Shown piece by piece: positions 8,307 through 15,515 of a DNA stretch of 64,000 nucleotides. Made by a program: the position numbers and the translations under genes. This DNA comes from CAYZJV01 sp964473245 (GTDB lineage Bacteria > Spirochaetota > Spirochaetia > Sphaerochaetales > Sphaerochaetaceae): assembly GCA_964473245.1 (NCBI GenBank), contig CAYYOL010000006.1, forward strand, positions 1 through 64,000, read 5' to 3'. Numbering within the stretch: the first letter of the stretch is position 1; each line of letters starts with the position of its first letter. The notes beneath the pieces were generated by a model. It was given only the letters and a program-made list of their open reading frames with translations, had not been told where the DNA came from and did not search any database.

Positions 8307-9488
8307 TTATTTCTTTCCTGAAAAATACCGCAACGCGGACTCAACCAGGAATTCAACACCAATCGGTAGTGTTGCTTCATCGATCGTGAAACGAGGATTG
8401 TGGTGCGGATATGTACTCCGCGCCTGCTCGCTTGCAGTACCGATGAACGTAAACACTGCAGGAACATGTTCGCCGAATGCGGCAAAATCTTCACACGCCA
8501 TAGAGGCATGTTCGACGACATTGTTCTCACCGACAATACCCTTCGCGACATCGAATGCCAGAGCTGTCATGAGAGAATCATTCACCACGGCATCATTTTC
8601 GTGGTTGAAGTCGAATTCACACGTGCACCCATAGGCTGTGCAGATATCGGCTACCATCTGCTTGAACTTATCAGTGGGATTGTCCGAGTTGCCGGATTTC
8701 GTTGCAAACAGATAACGAATGGTACCCTCAAGTTCGACACTGTCCGGTATGATATTGTTCTTCGTTCCACCGGCAATACGACCAAACATGAGTGCTATAG
8801 GCTTCATCGGGCTGATGAAACGGGTCTGAATGGACTGAACCTGCTGTACTACAGCGGAGGCACAGACCACCGGATCGACAGCGCTCTCGGGATATCCCGT
8901 ATGACCGCCGCGCCCCTTTATCGTAACTTTGAATACATCCATGGAGGATGTAACAGCACCCGATTTCACTCCAAGGGTTCCACTTGGCAATGGGGACCAG
9001 ATATGGACCCCCATCGCTGCATCTACTTTTGGATTCTCCAAGATACCATCATCAATCATTGCCTGAGCTCCGGCAATCTCTTCATTTGGCTGGAAAACGA
9101 ATTTGATCGTCCCATCGAATGATTCGCGCATGGAGGTGAGGATTTTTGCCGCGGTCAACATCATGGCCATATGAGCATCGTGCCCACAAGCGTGCATCAA
9201 CCCTTTCTCCTTCGAAGCGAAGGGGAGCCCGGTCTGCTCCTCAACAGGTAGTGCATCGATATCGGCACGCATGAGCAATACCGGACCTTCAGCACTTTTA
9301 CCTGTAAGGAGTGCGGTCACACCTGTCTTAGTGACGGTCTGAGGCTCAAGCCCCAAACCGTGCAGGTAGTCCACAATCTTCTGTGAGGTAGCAAACTCCT
9401 GGAACCCGAGCTCTGGATGGGCATGAAAATCACGCCTCAGAGCGATTAGTTCCTCAGTATGTTTTTTGACAGCCTCTTGGACATTCAT
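8307..9488 (-). CDS. M20D-family amidohydrolase; candidate N-acetyl-diaminobutyrate deacetylase
   Basis: 393-residue M20D metallo-amidohydrolase (IAA-amino-acid hydrolase/hippuricase group). Metal-binding and catalytic motifs are intact: RADIDALP, CGHD at 101-104 and PNEE with Glu136/137; a dimerisation domain with GRGGHTGYPE lies in the middle. It removes acyl groups from amino-acid nitrogen. In this operon no AstE/AspA-type DoeB is present, so this protein is the natural candidate to deacetylate N-acetyl-2,4-diaminobutyrate made by DoeA. It starts 5 bases after the asd stop with no strong Shine-Dalgarno, which suggests translational coupling. Family certain, substrate inferred. Confidence 0.82.
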   Translation of the reverse strand: MNVQEAVKKHTEELIALRRDFHAHPELGFQEFATSQKIVDYLHGLGLEPQTVTKTGVTALLTGKSAEGPVLLMRADIDALPVEEQTGLPFASKEKGLMHACGHDAHMAMMLTAAKILTSMRESFDGTIKFVFQPNEEIAGAQAMIDDGILENPKVDAAMGVHIWSPLPSGTLGVKSGAVTSSMDVFKVTIKGRGGHTGYPESAVDPVVCASAVVQQVQSIQTRFISPMKPIALMFGRIAGGTKNNIIPDSVELEGTIRYLFATKSGNSDNPTDKFKQMVADICTAYGCTCEFDFNHENDAVVNDSLMTALAFDVAKGIVGENNVVEHASMACEDFAAFGEHVPAVFTFIGTASEQARSTYPHHNPRFTIDEATLPIGVEFLVESALRYFSGKK

Positions 9489-9493
9489 AGCTA

Positions 9494-10510
9494 TTATACC
9501 AAATTTCTCTTAATCAGAGTCTCTGCAATCTGTACTGCGTTCAAAGCAGCACCCTTTCGAATGTTGTTCGAGACACACCAGAAATTCAGACCATTTGCGA
9601 TAGTGAAATCTTCTCTGATTCTACCGATCATAGTCAAATCTTCATCGTTGCTCTCGATCGGAGTTGGATAGAGCTCCTGACTTGGATCGTCGATGACCTT
9701 GATCCCTTCTGCTTTCGCGAGAAGCTCTTTAGCCTCTTCCGCAGAGAGCTTGCGTTCAGTCTCGACATTGATCGATTCCGAGTGTCCGTACCATACAGGA
9801 ATTCGTACGCATGTCGCAGTGACCTCAATACTCGGATCGAGCATCTTCTTGGTTTCGTTCACCATCTTGTACTCTTCCTTCGTATAGCCGCCCTCTTGAA
9901 ATACATCGATATGCGGAATTGCATTGAATGCAATCTGCTTCTTGTATGCTTGTGGCTTCGAGACCTTGCCAGATGCGATCTGCTCTTCGGCCTCCCGTTG
10001 CAACCCATCGATAGCCTTCTTGCCGGAGCCGGAGACCGCCTGATAGGTGGAAACCACCACTCGTTTGATCTTTGCAGCATCGTGAAGCGGCTTCAGAGCG
10101 ACGAGCATCTGAGTGGTAGAACAGTTCGGATTGGCGATAATTCCCTTGTGCCAATCGAGATCCTGTGGATTCACCTCAGGAATGACCAACGGACAGTTAG
10201 GATCCATTCTCCACTGGGAGCTATTGTCGACAACAATGGCTCCCTCCTCTACCGCTATGGGAGCAAGCACTGCACTAGCGTCGCCACCTGCGGAGAAGAT
10301 CGCGATATCGACCCCCTTGAAGGCGCCTTTCTTCGCCTCCTTGGTGACCCACTTTTTGCCCTGGAAAGTAACCTCTTTACCCGCCTGGCTGGCGATATCA
10401 AGAGGAACCAACTCCTTCACGGGAAAATTCCTTCTCTCGAGAGTGGAGAGCATCTCCGTACCCACAACCCCGAGAGCACCGACTACTGCAACAGTATATT
10501 CCTTTGCCAT
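9494..10510 (-). CDS. asd: Aspartate-semialdehyde dehydrogenase (Asd)
   Basis: 338-residue phosphorylating aspartate-semialdehyde dehydrogenase, the usual length. NAD(P)-binding motif GALGVVGTEM at the N-terminus, catalytic Cys130 in NPNCSTTQ, and the substrate-side PVWYGHSESINVE with the conserved His. Normally it reduces aspartyl phosphate to the semialdehyde for lysine, methionine and threonine synthesis. Here it lies between the aminotransferase and the deacylase of an ectoine catabolic operon, where the expected gene is DoeC, an unrelated aldehyde dehydrogenase. It could run in reverse, or pass semialdehyde made from ectoine into amino-acid synthesis. Good Shine-Dalgarno (TAGGAGG). Confidence 0.93.
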   Translation of the reverse strand: MAKEYTVAVVGALGVVGTEMLSTLERRNFPVKELVPLDIASQAGKEVTFQGKKWVTKEAKKGAFKGVDIAIFSAGGDASAVLAPIAVEEGAIVVDNSSQWRMDPNCPLVIPEVNPQDLDWHKGIIANPNCSTTQMLVALKPLHDAAKIKRVVVSTYQAVSGSGKKAIDGLQREAEEQIASGKVSKPQAYKKQIAFNAIPHIDVFQEGGYTKEEYKMVNETKKMLDPSIEVTATCVRIPVWYGHSESINVETERKLSAEEAKELLAKAEGIKVIDDPSQELYPTPIESNDEDLTMIGRIREDFTIANGLNFWCVSNNIRKGAALNAVQIAETLIKRNLV

Positions 10511-10529
10511 TTGATAAACCTCCTATGAA

Positions 10530-11912
10530 CTACTCGAGCTTTCCGCTCTGCAGATCTGCGATTACACCCTCGATGATATCGATACCCTTCATCAGATAAT
10601 CTTCGGGGATCACCAGAGGAGGTAGCAGCCGTGCAACGTTGTTGTGGTGTCCACCAACCTCAATCATGACACCACGCTGGTGTGCATACTTTCGAATCTT
10701 CTTGGCGATAGCGGAAGCAGGCTTTCTGGAAGCCGAATCCTCAACCATCTCGATTGCGAGCATGAGACCGATTCCGCGGACTTCACCGACGATATCGTAT
10801 TTGCTCTCCATAGCCTTCATCTTCTTGTAGGCCTTTTCACCCAACTCTGCTGCTCTTTCTGGAATCTTATGTTCAGTCATCCAGTCCAAAGCTGTTGCTC
10901 CAGCAGCGAATGCAACCATGTTTCCACGGAAGGTTCCGATGGACTTTCCGGTTGGCCAGGTATTCAACTCTTCTCGGTAGGCGATTGCGCTGATAGGGAA
11001 ACCGACTCCGCCAAGAGCCTTACTCATGGTGATGATATCGGGAACGATCTCTCCGTGCTCGAATGCGAACATCTTTCCAGTCCTGCCTAGTCCTGCCTGA
11101 ATTTCATCACAGATCATGAGCACACCGTGCTTCTTGGTGATTTCACGGACACGCTGCATGAAGCGCTTCGAAGGAATGATAGTACCACCCTCTCCCTGGA
11201 CCGACTCGAGAATGACTGCTGCCGGCAATGAGAAGCCAGAGTGGGAATCTTCGAGAATCCGCTCGAGATAGTTCGCTGCCTGTTCGTCCACCTGGTCATC
11301 TGGACAGCCAAACGGATTTCTGTAGGCATAGGGGAACGGGATGAACTGAATACCAGGAACCAGCTGACCAATATCATCTCTGTGGCTACTGTCGGTGGTA
11401 AGAGCCAGAGAGACTCCGGTCATTCCGTGATAAGCACCTTCGAATGCGATGATACCATTTCTCTTGGTGTTATATTTTGCCAGTTTGATCGCCTGCTCGA
11501 CTGCATCCGATCCGGTGGGACCACCAAAGAATATACGAGAGAGCTCTTTGGGAAGCACTTTTCGGAGTGCCTGCACCATCTTTACTCTGGTCTCGGTTGG
11601 AATATCCAGTGTGTGGGTAACCTTATCGATCTGCTCGTGAGCAGCCTTCAGAACTTCGGGGTGTCCATGACCGAGTGCCATGACTCCAGCGCCGCTGAAC
11701 ATATCGATATAGATATTGCCATCGGCATCCTCCAAAGTCGCACCCTTTCCTCGTGCTACGGCCATGGGCATGCCCTTGGAATAGGACACTGCCGAACTCT
11801 CGTTCGCTGCCTGGAACTCTAGTATCTCCTTCGATTTAGGCCCTGGAGGAACCATCGCAATCCGGGGAGCACCCTGCATAGACATTTCTTGAAACATCTT
11901 CTCTTTATCCAT
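10530..11912 (-). CDS. doeD: Diaminobutyrate/4-aminobutyrate-type class III aminotransferase (DoeD role)
   Basis: 460-residue class III PLP aminotransferase. Visible landmarks are GGPTGSDAVEQAIKLAK (cofactor phosphate region), YHGMTGVSLALT, ICDEIQAGLGRTG and the PLP lysine in MSKALGGVG near residue 300. It resembles diaminobutyrate-2-oxoglutarate transaminases (EctB/DoeD) more than GABA transaminase. In ectoine breakdown DoeD converts 2,4-diaminobutyrate to aspartate semialdehyde. No ectA or ectC is nearby, so a catabolic rather than biosynthetic role is favoured. An AAAGGAG site precedes the start; the iclR stop is 32 bases upstream. Confidence 0.87.
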   Translation of the reverse strand: MDKEKMFQEMSMQGAPRIAMVPPGPKSKEILEFQAANESSAVSYSKGMPMAVARGKGATLEDADGNIYIDMFSGAGVMALGHGHPEVLKAAHEQIDKVTHTLDIPTETRVKMVQALRKVLPKELSRIFFGGPTGSDAVEQAIKLAKYNTKRNGIIAFEGAYHGMTGVSLALTTDSSHRDDIGQLVPGIQFIPFPYAYRNPFGCPDDQVDEQAANYLERILEDSHSGFSLPAAVILESVQGEGGTIIPSKRFMQRVREITKKHGVLMICDEIQAGLGRTGKMFAFEHGEIVPDIITMSKALGGVGFPISAIAYREELNTWPTGKSIGTFRGNMVAFAAGATALDWMTEHKIPERAAELGEKAYKKMKAMESKYDIVGEVRGIGLMLAIEMVEDSASRKPASAIAKKIRKYAHQRGVMIEVGGHHNNVARLLPPLVIPEDYLMKGIDIIEGVIADLQSGKLE

Positions 11913-11944
11913 ATCAACTCTCCTTTGCCCAGCAACTCCGGTTT

Positions 11945-12751
11945 CTACCGGGAAGGGGTCTTGTTGTTGTATCTCATAGTCTCTGAAATCTCCATTGCAA
12001 TCCTCTGCAATGGTTCAGTAAAAGTCAGCATCTTCTCTTCTGTAAGCCGCATGGAAGGACCACTGATGGCTATACATGCTATGACCTCGCCATCTCTATT
12101 GTACAGCGGTGCGGCTATGCTGTTCAGGTGATTCCCGAACTCAAGTACCTCGGTAGCATATCCCTGTGCTCCAGACTCTCTCACAAGCTTTTTGAATGCA
12201 TCCTTGTCCATACAGGTGTTCGGTGTCTTCCGAATGAACGTAACGTTATCCAGATACAAATCGAGTTGTTCTTCCGAAAGACTCGAGAGCAAGAGCTTAC
12301 CTGAAGCGCAGGTGTTGACTGGATAGGTATAGGTGACATCCGGATTCAGAACAACAGTATGGGAGCTTTTCACCTCTTCCACAGCAATGACCATGTCATG
12401 GTATAATACAGTGAGGTAGATGTTCTCCTTCGCGATGCGCTCAAGGTCGTACATGCGAGTCTTCGCAGATTCTCGCAACTGCTCCTTGATCGGTACGGTA
12501 CTGCCAAGCTGGAACAACTTGAGACTCACCTGGTACCCCATTCTCGATTTTTCAACATAACCAAGGCAGACGAGCGTATACAACAATCTGTGCAAATTCG
12601 CACGAGTCAGACCAAGCCCCTTGCACATAGTCGAAGGCTGCACCGGTTGATGCTCACTGATGAACTCAAGAAGATGAAAAGCCTTCACCACGGTAGTGGC
12701 GATCTGGTATGATGTCTCACTATTTGAACGCTCGTTTATTTGCTGAAACAT
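11945..12751 (-). CDS. IclR-family transcriptional regulator
   Basis: 268 residues: N-terminal winged helix-turn-helix (about 15-75, with TRANLHRLLYTLVCLGYVEK as recognition region) followed by the IclR effector-binding GAF-like domain (CASGKLLLS, APLYNRDGEVIACIAISGP). First gene of the ectoine-type cluster and co-directional with it, so it probably controls the operon in response to a pathway intermediate. Known ectoine clusters usually use EnuR (MocR/GntR type) or the Lrp-like DoeX instead. No Shine-Dalgarno is present; a consensus-like promoter ends 5 bases before the ATG, pointing to a leaderless mRNA. Confidence 0.9.
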   Translation of the reverse strand: MFQQINERSNSETSYQIATTVVKAFHLLEFISEHQPVQPSTMCKGLGLTRANLHRLLYTLVCLGYVEKSRMGYQVSLKLFQLGSTVPIKEQLRESAKTRMYDLERIAKENIYLTVLYHDMVIAVEEVKSSHTVVLNPDVTYTYPVNTCASGKLLLSSLSEEQLDLYLDNVTFIRKTPNTCMDKDAFKKLVRESGAQGYATEVLEFGNHLNSIAAPLYNRDGEVIACIAISGPSMRLTEEKMLTFTEPLQRIAMEISETMRYNNKTPSR

Positions 12752-12756
12752 ACTTC

Positions 12757-12785
12757 ATTATGGGGGGAGCTATTCCATATGTCAA
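12757..12785 (-). promoter_or_regulatory. Promoter of iclR / ectoine cluster, leaderless arrangement
   Basis: Perfect -35 TTGACA (12780-12785), 17-base spacer, -10 CATAAT (12757-12762). The -10 ends 5 bases before the iclR ATG, so transcription should begin at or next to the start codon. Just upstream of the -35, at 12789-12797, is a near-palindrome (GAAAATTTC on the minus strand) that could be an operator. Confidence 0.7.
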
Positions 12786-12913
12786 CCAGAAATTTTCAAT
12801 TTTTTTGTTATTCTTTAAAGGATAATACTTTATCTAATATATTTTACAGAATATTGAGCTATCCAGAGACTTGAGGCAATAATTTTCTGATTAAGAACTA
12901 TCCAGTTGAAGGC

Positions 12914-12948
12914 CATTCCCGTCGAAACATGGTGTTTCGGCAGGAATG
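12914..12948. repeat. Long inverted repeat downstream of the lrp-like gene
   Basis: A 16-position stem (CATTCC...CGAAACA paired with TGTTTCG...GGAATG) with one C-A mismatch, one G-T pair and a 3-base loop. It lies 26 bases after the stop of the serA-serC-lrp transcript. No U-tract follows on either strand. It could be a 3'-end structure, a REP-like element or a protein site. The rest of the 223-base gap 12752-12974 is AT-rich and contains the iclR promoter and two copies of CTATCCAG (12859-12866, 12898-12905). Confidence 0.7.
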
Positions 12949-12974
12949 TAAAGGATATTCGCAAGACAATCTTA

Positions 12975-13427
12975 CTACAGAATGAAAGGAACTCGGAAAT
13001 TATGGGACTGGTAAACCACAAAGGTCTCAACTTCAAGAATCTCAGAAACCTTGGCCAACTCTCGTTTAAAGAAGTCGAGAAGACTCAATCCATCTTCCTC
13101 CCCAAGGAGGACCTGTACGATCAGGTCATATCTTCCAGTTACGACAGCGGCGGAAACCACACCCCTAAGACGGGCGAACTCCTGAGCTTTTCTCCCCAGA
13201 TCGAGGGTCTTTAGCTTCACTCCCATCATAATCACCTGCAGACCTGGAATGGCTTCAGGATTTACCAGACCCGTGATCTGGAGGACACCCTCCTCCATGA
13301 GTTTGTTTACCCGTGCACGTACCGTGTTCTCAGTTATGGACAACTCCTCGGCTATTGCGCTATACGCTTTACGGCCGTCGTTGAGTTGCTTGATGATGGC
13401 TTTGTTCGTCTCGTCAATTTTTTTCAT
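12975..13427 (-). CDS. Lrp/AsnC-family transcriptional regulator
   Basis: 150-residue Lrp/AsnC protein: N-terminal helix-turn-helix (ITENTVRARVNKLMEEGVL, about 28-48) and a C-terminal RAM ligand-binding domain (VTGRYDLIVQVL). Its start overlaps the serC stop by one base, so it is the third gene of a serA-serC-lrp operon. Lrp is a known regulator of serA in enterobacteria, so control of serine synthesis is likely. A related protein, DoeX, regulates ectoine degradation in Halomonas, and the ectoine cluster begins about 220 bases downstream; a double role is possible but unproven. Confidence 0.9.
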   Translation of the reverse strand: MKKIDETNKAIIKQLNDGRKAYSAIAEELSITENTVRARVNKLMEEGVLQITGLVNPEAIPGLQVIMMGVKLKTLDLGRKAQEFARLRGVVSAAVVTGRYDLIVQVLLGEEDGLSLLDFFKRELAKVSEILEVETFVVYQSHNFRVPFIL

Positions 13428-14512
13428 TACCCATTCACTCTCTGAAATTCCTTCATGAGATCCGCAAGTGCCTGCACATCTGCAACGGGAAGGGAGTTGT
13501 AGATGGATGCCCGCAAGCCTCCAACGCTCCTGTGGCCTTTGAGTCCGAGCATTCCCTCTTCCTTAGTCGCAGCAAGGAACTTCTTCTCCAGTTCCTCGTT
13601 CGCCATGCGGAACACAATATTCATTTTCGAGCGATATGCCGGATCCACAGGACTCCGGAAGTATCCTCCACTACCATCGATGGCATCGTATATGATGGAG
13701 GATTTGAGCGCAGCACGCTTTGCCATACCCTCAGCTCCACCGTTGTTATTGATCCACTCGAGAACGAGCTTGACGGCCCAGATTGAAAACACCGGAGGCG
13801 TATTGTACAGACCTTCACCCTCTGCGTGTACTCGATAGTCGAGGTAGGCGGTAAGATTCGTATTCTGTTTATCGAGCATATCCTTGCGAAGAATCACCAG
13901 TGTAGCACCAGCCGGACCGAGGTTCTTCTGGACGCCCCCATAGATGAGCGCAAAGTTCTCCACCGGAACAGGTCTGCTAAGCAGGTCACTCGACATATCG
14001 GCAACAAGAGGAACAGCACCCGTGTCCGGCCAATCCTGCCACTCGATACCTCCAATGGTCTCATTGGAACAGAGATAGAGGTACGAGGAGTTGTTCGATG
14101 GCTTCACACGCTTCGGATCCGGAAGCGATGAGAAATTGTTCTCACTTCCATCGTAATAGATGTGTACATCCCCCAATTTCTTTGCATCGCTGGCGGCCTT
14201 GTTACCCCACGATCCACTTCGGATATAGTCGGCAACCGTTCCGGGACGCAGGAAATTCATGGGAATCATAGAGAATTGGAGCGTAGCCCCTCCACCGAGG
14301 AAGAATATATCATAATTGTCTGGAACCCCCATGAGTTCTCGTATGAGAGCAAGGCACTCATGGTACATATCCTCAAACGGCTGACCACGATGACTGGCCT
14401 CGATCATGGAGAGGCCGTAACCCTTGTAGTCCAACAAGTCTTCATGCAACTGCTCCAGAACTTCGGCTGGAAGCACCGAAGGACCAGCGAAAAAATTCTT
14501 TTTTCGGCTCAT
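13427..14512 (-). CDS. serC: Phosphoserine aminotransferase
   Basis: 361-residue class V PLP aminotransferase of the SerC type, normal length. N-terminal FFAGPSVLP, middle FLGGGATLQFSMIPMN and PLP-lysine region YGGVQKNLGPAG (about 196-207), C-terminal GHRSVGGLRASIYN. It converts 3-phosphohydroxypyruvate and glutamate to phosphoserine and 2-oxoglutarate. Its ATG overlaps the serA stop by 4 bases (ATGA) and it overlaps the lrp-like gene by 1, a tightly coupled serine operon. The final phosphatase serB is not in the window. Confidence 0.96.
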   Translation of the reverse strand: MSRKKNFFAGPSVLPAEVLEQLHEDLLDYKGYGLSMIEASHRGQPFEDMYHECLALIRELMGVPDNYDIFFLGGGATLQFSMIPMNFLRPGTVADYIRSGSWGNKAASDAKKLGDVHIYYDGSENNFSSLPDPKRVKPSNNSSYLYLCSNETIGGIEWQDWPDTGAVPLVADMSSDLLSRPVPVENFALIYGGVQKNLGPAGATLVILRKDMLDKQNTNLTAYLDYRVHAEGEGLYNTPPVFSIWAVKLVLEWINNNGGAEGMAKRAALKSSIIYDAIDGSGGYFRSPVDPAYRSKMNIVFRMANEELEKKFLAATKEEGMLGLKGHRSVGGLRASIYNSLPVADVQALADLMKEFQRVNG

Positions 14513-15393
14513 AGTTTGCCTCCCTTCACCAATTCATCGATGATATACAGCACCTCTTCTCCGATTCGAAGCAGATTCTCTTCACTATTTGCTCCAATAT
14601 GGGGAGTGAGTGTGACTCGATCGCACTTCAAAAGAGGATAATCTGCTGCAGGGGGGTCTGATGGATACACGTCGGTTGCATACCAGGACAGCTTTCCTTC
14701 TCTCAATGCCTCAACTACGCAATCGGCATCCACACAGAGGCCTCGACCGGTGTTAATGAGTACAGGAGCCTTGTTACAGGCATCGATGAGCCGATAGCAG
14801 ACCAGCCCCTTCGTTTCATCGGTAAGAGGGAGATGGAGAGAGATATAGTCGGCATCTTGAACGGCTTCTTCTGGAGATTCCATCATGGTCGCGATCGGAC
14901 TCTCCTTCACATACTTGTCATAGGCAACGACCCGCATACCGAAGGCGACTGCACGCTCGGCAAGCTTCGTAGCGATATTCCCCATACCTATGAGTGCCAG
15001 CGTTTTCCCATACAACTCTGTTCTTCTCATTTGCTTGAGCCACTCACCACGCTTCATTCCGTTGTGGACTTCGATGAGATTGGTTGGTACAGAAATCATA
15101 AGAGCAAACGCTAGCTCTGCTACAGCAATAGCCGAAGCCTTCGGGGTGTTTCGCACCAAGATACCTTTGCTCTCGGCATATGCGATATCGACATTGTCTA
15201 GCCCGACTCCACCTCGGATAATGAGCTTGAGATTCTTAGCAGCATCGATATACTCTTTTGTACACTTTGTCTTACTGCGTACGAGAACAACATCCGCATC
15301 GGCCAGTTTTCCCTTGTCTTCTGTAACCTCTCCATAGGCTGTCAACATGTGGGGAAGCGAAGCATCGAACGGATCGGAAATCAGTATCTGCAT
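14509..15393 (-). CDS. serA: D-3-phosphoglycerate dehydrogenase, short form
   Basis: 294-residue D-2-hydroxyacid dehydrogenase. Rossmann motif GMGNIATKLAERA near residue 145, RGGVGLDNVD in the catalytic domain, and PHIGANSEENL with the catalytic His close to the C-terminus. Genetic linkage to serC identifies it as phosphoglycerate dehydrogenase, first step of serine synthesis. It lacks the C-terminal ACT domain that gives serine feedback in long forms, so control may be transcriptional through the co-encoded Lrp-like protein. Good Shine-Dalgarno (AAGGAG). Confidence 0.92.
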   Translation of the reverse strand: MQILISDPFDASLPHMLTAYGEVTEDKGKLADADVVLVRSKTKCTKEYIDAAKNLKLIIRGGVGLDNVDIAYAESKGILVRNTPKASAIAVAELAFALMISVPTNLIEVHNGMKRGEWLKQMRRTELYGKTLALIGMGNIATKLAERAVAFGMRVVAYDKYVKESPIATMMESPEEAVQDADYISLHLPLTDETKGLVCYRLIDACNKAPVLINTGRGLCVDADCVVEALREGKLSWYATDVYPSDPPAADYPLLKCDRVTLTPHIGANSEENLLRIGEEVLYIIDELVKGGKL

Positions 15394-15425
15394 CCTGTAA
15401 ACTCCTTAAAATAAAGCATTGTTAT

Positions 15426-15455
15426 ATGATACTTCACTTATTCGGAATTTGTCAA
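15426..15455 (-). promoter_or_regulatory. serA operon promoter
   Basis: -35 TTGACA (15450-15455), 18-base spacer, -10 TATCAT (15426-15431). The transcript would have a leader of about 25 bases with AAGGAG ahead of serA. Confidence 0.7.
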
Positions 15456-15464
15456 ATATGTATT

Positions 15465-15476
15465 CGTAAATTTACG
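15465..15476. promoter_or_regulatory. Palindromic candidate operator upstream of serA
   Basis: Perfect 12-base palindrome CGTAAATTTACG starting 9 bases upstream of the serA -35 box, in the range where an activator binds. An Lrp-type regulator is encoded in the same operon and is the obvious candidate; the pairing is inference. Confidence 0.5.
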
Positions 15477-15515
15477 TTAAAGTCAATTTATCCGCCACTT
15501 CTTTCCATTTCCGGC

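Noticed and set aside
10530..11912. Ectoine biosynthesis gene ectB
   Set aside because: The transaminase is EctB-like, but ectA and ectC are absent and all neighbours are catabolic or uptake genes, so the DoeD role fits better.
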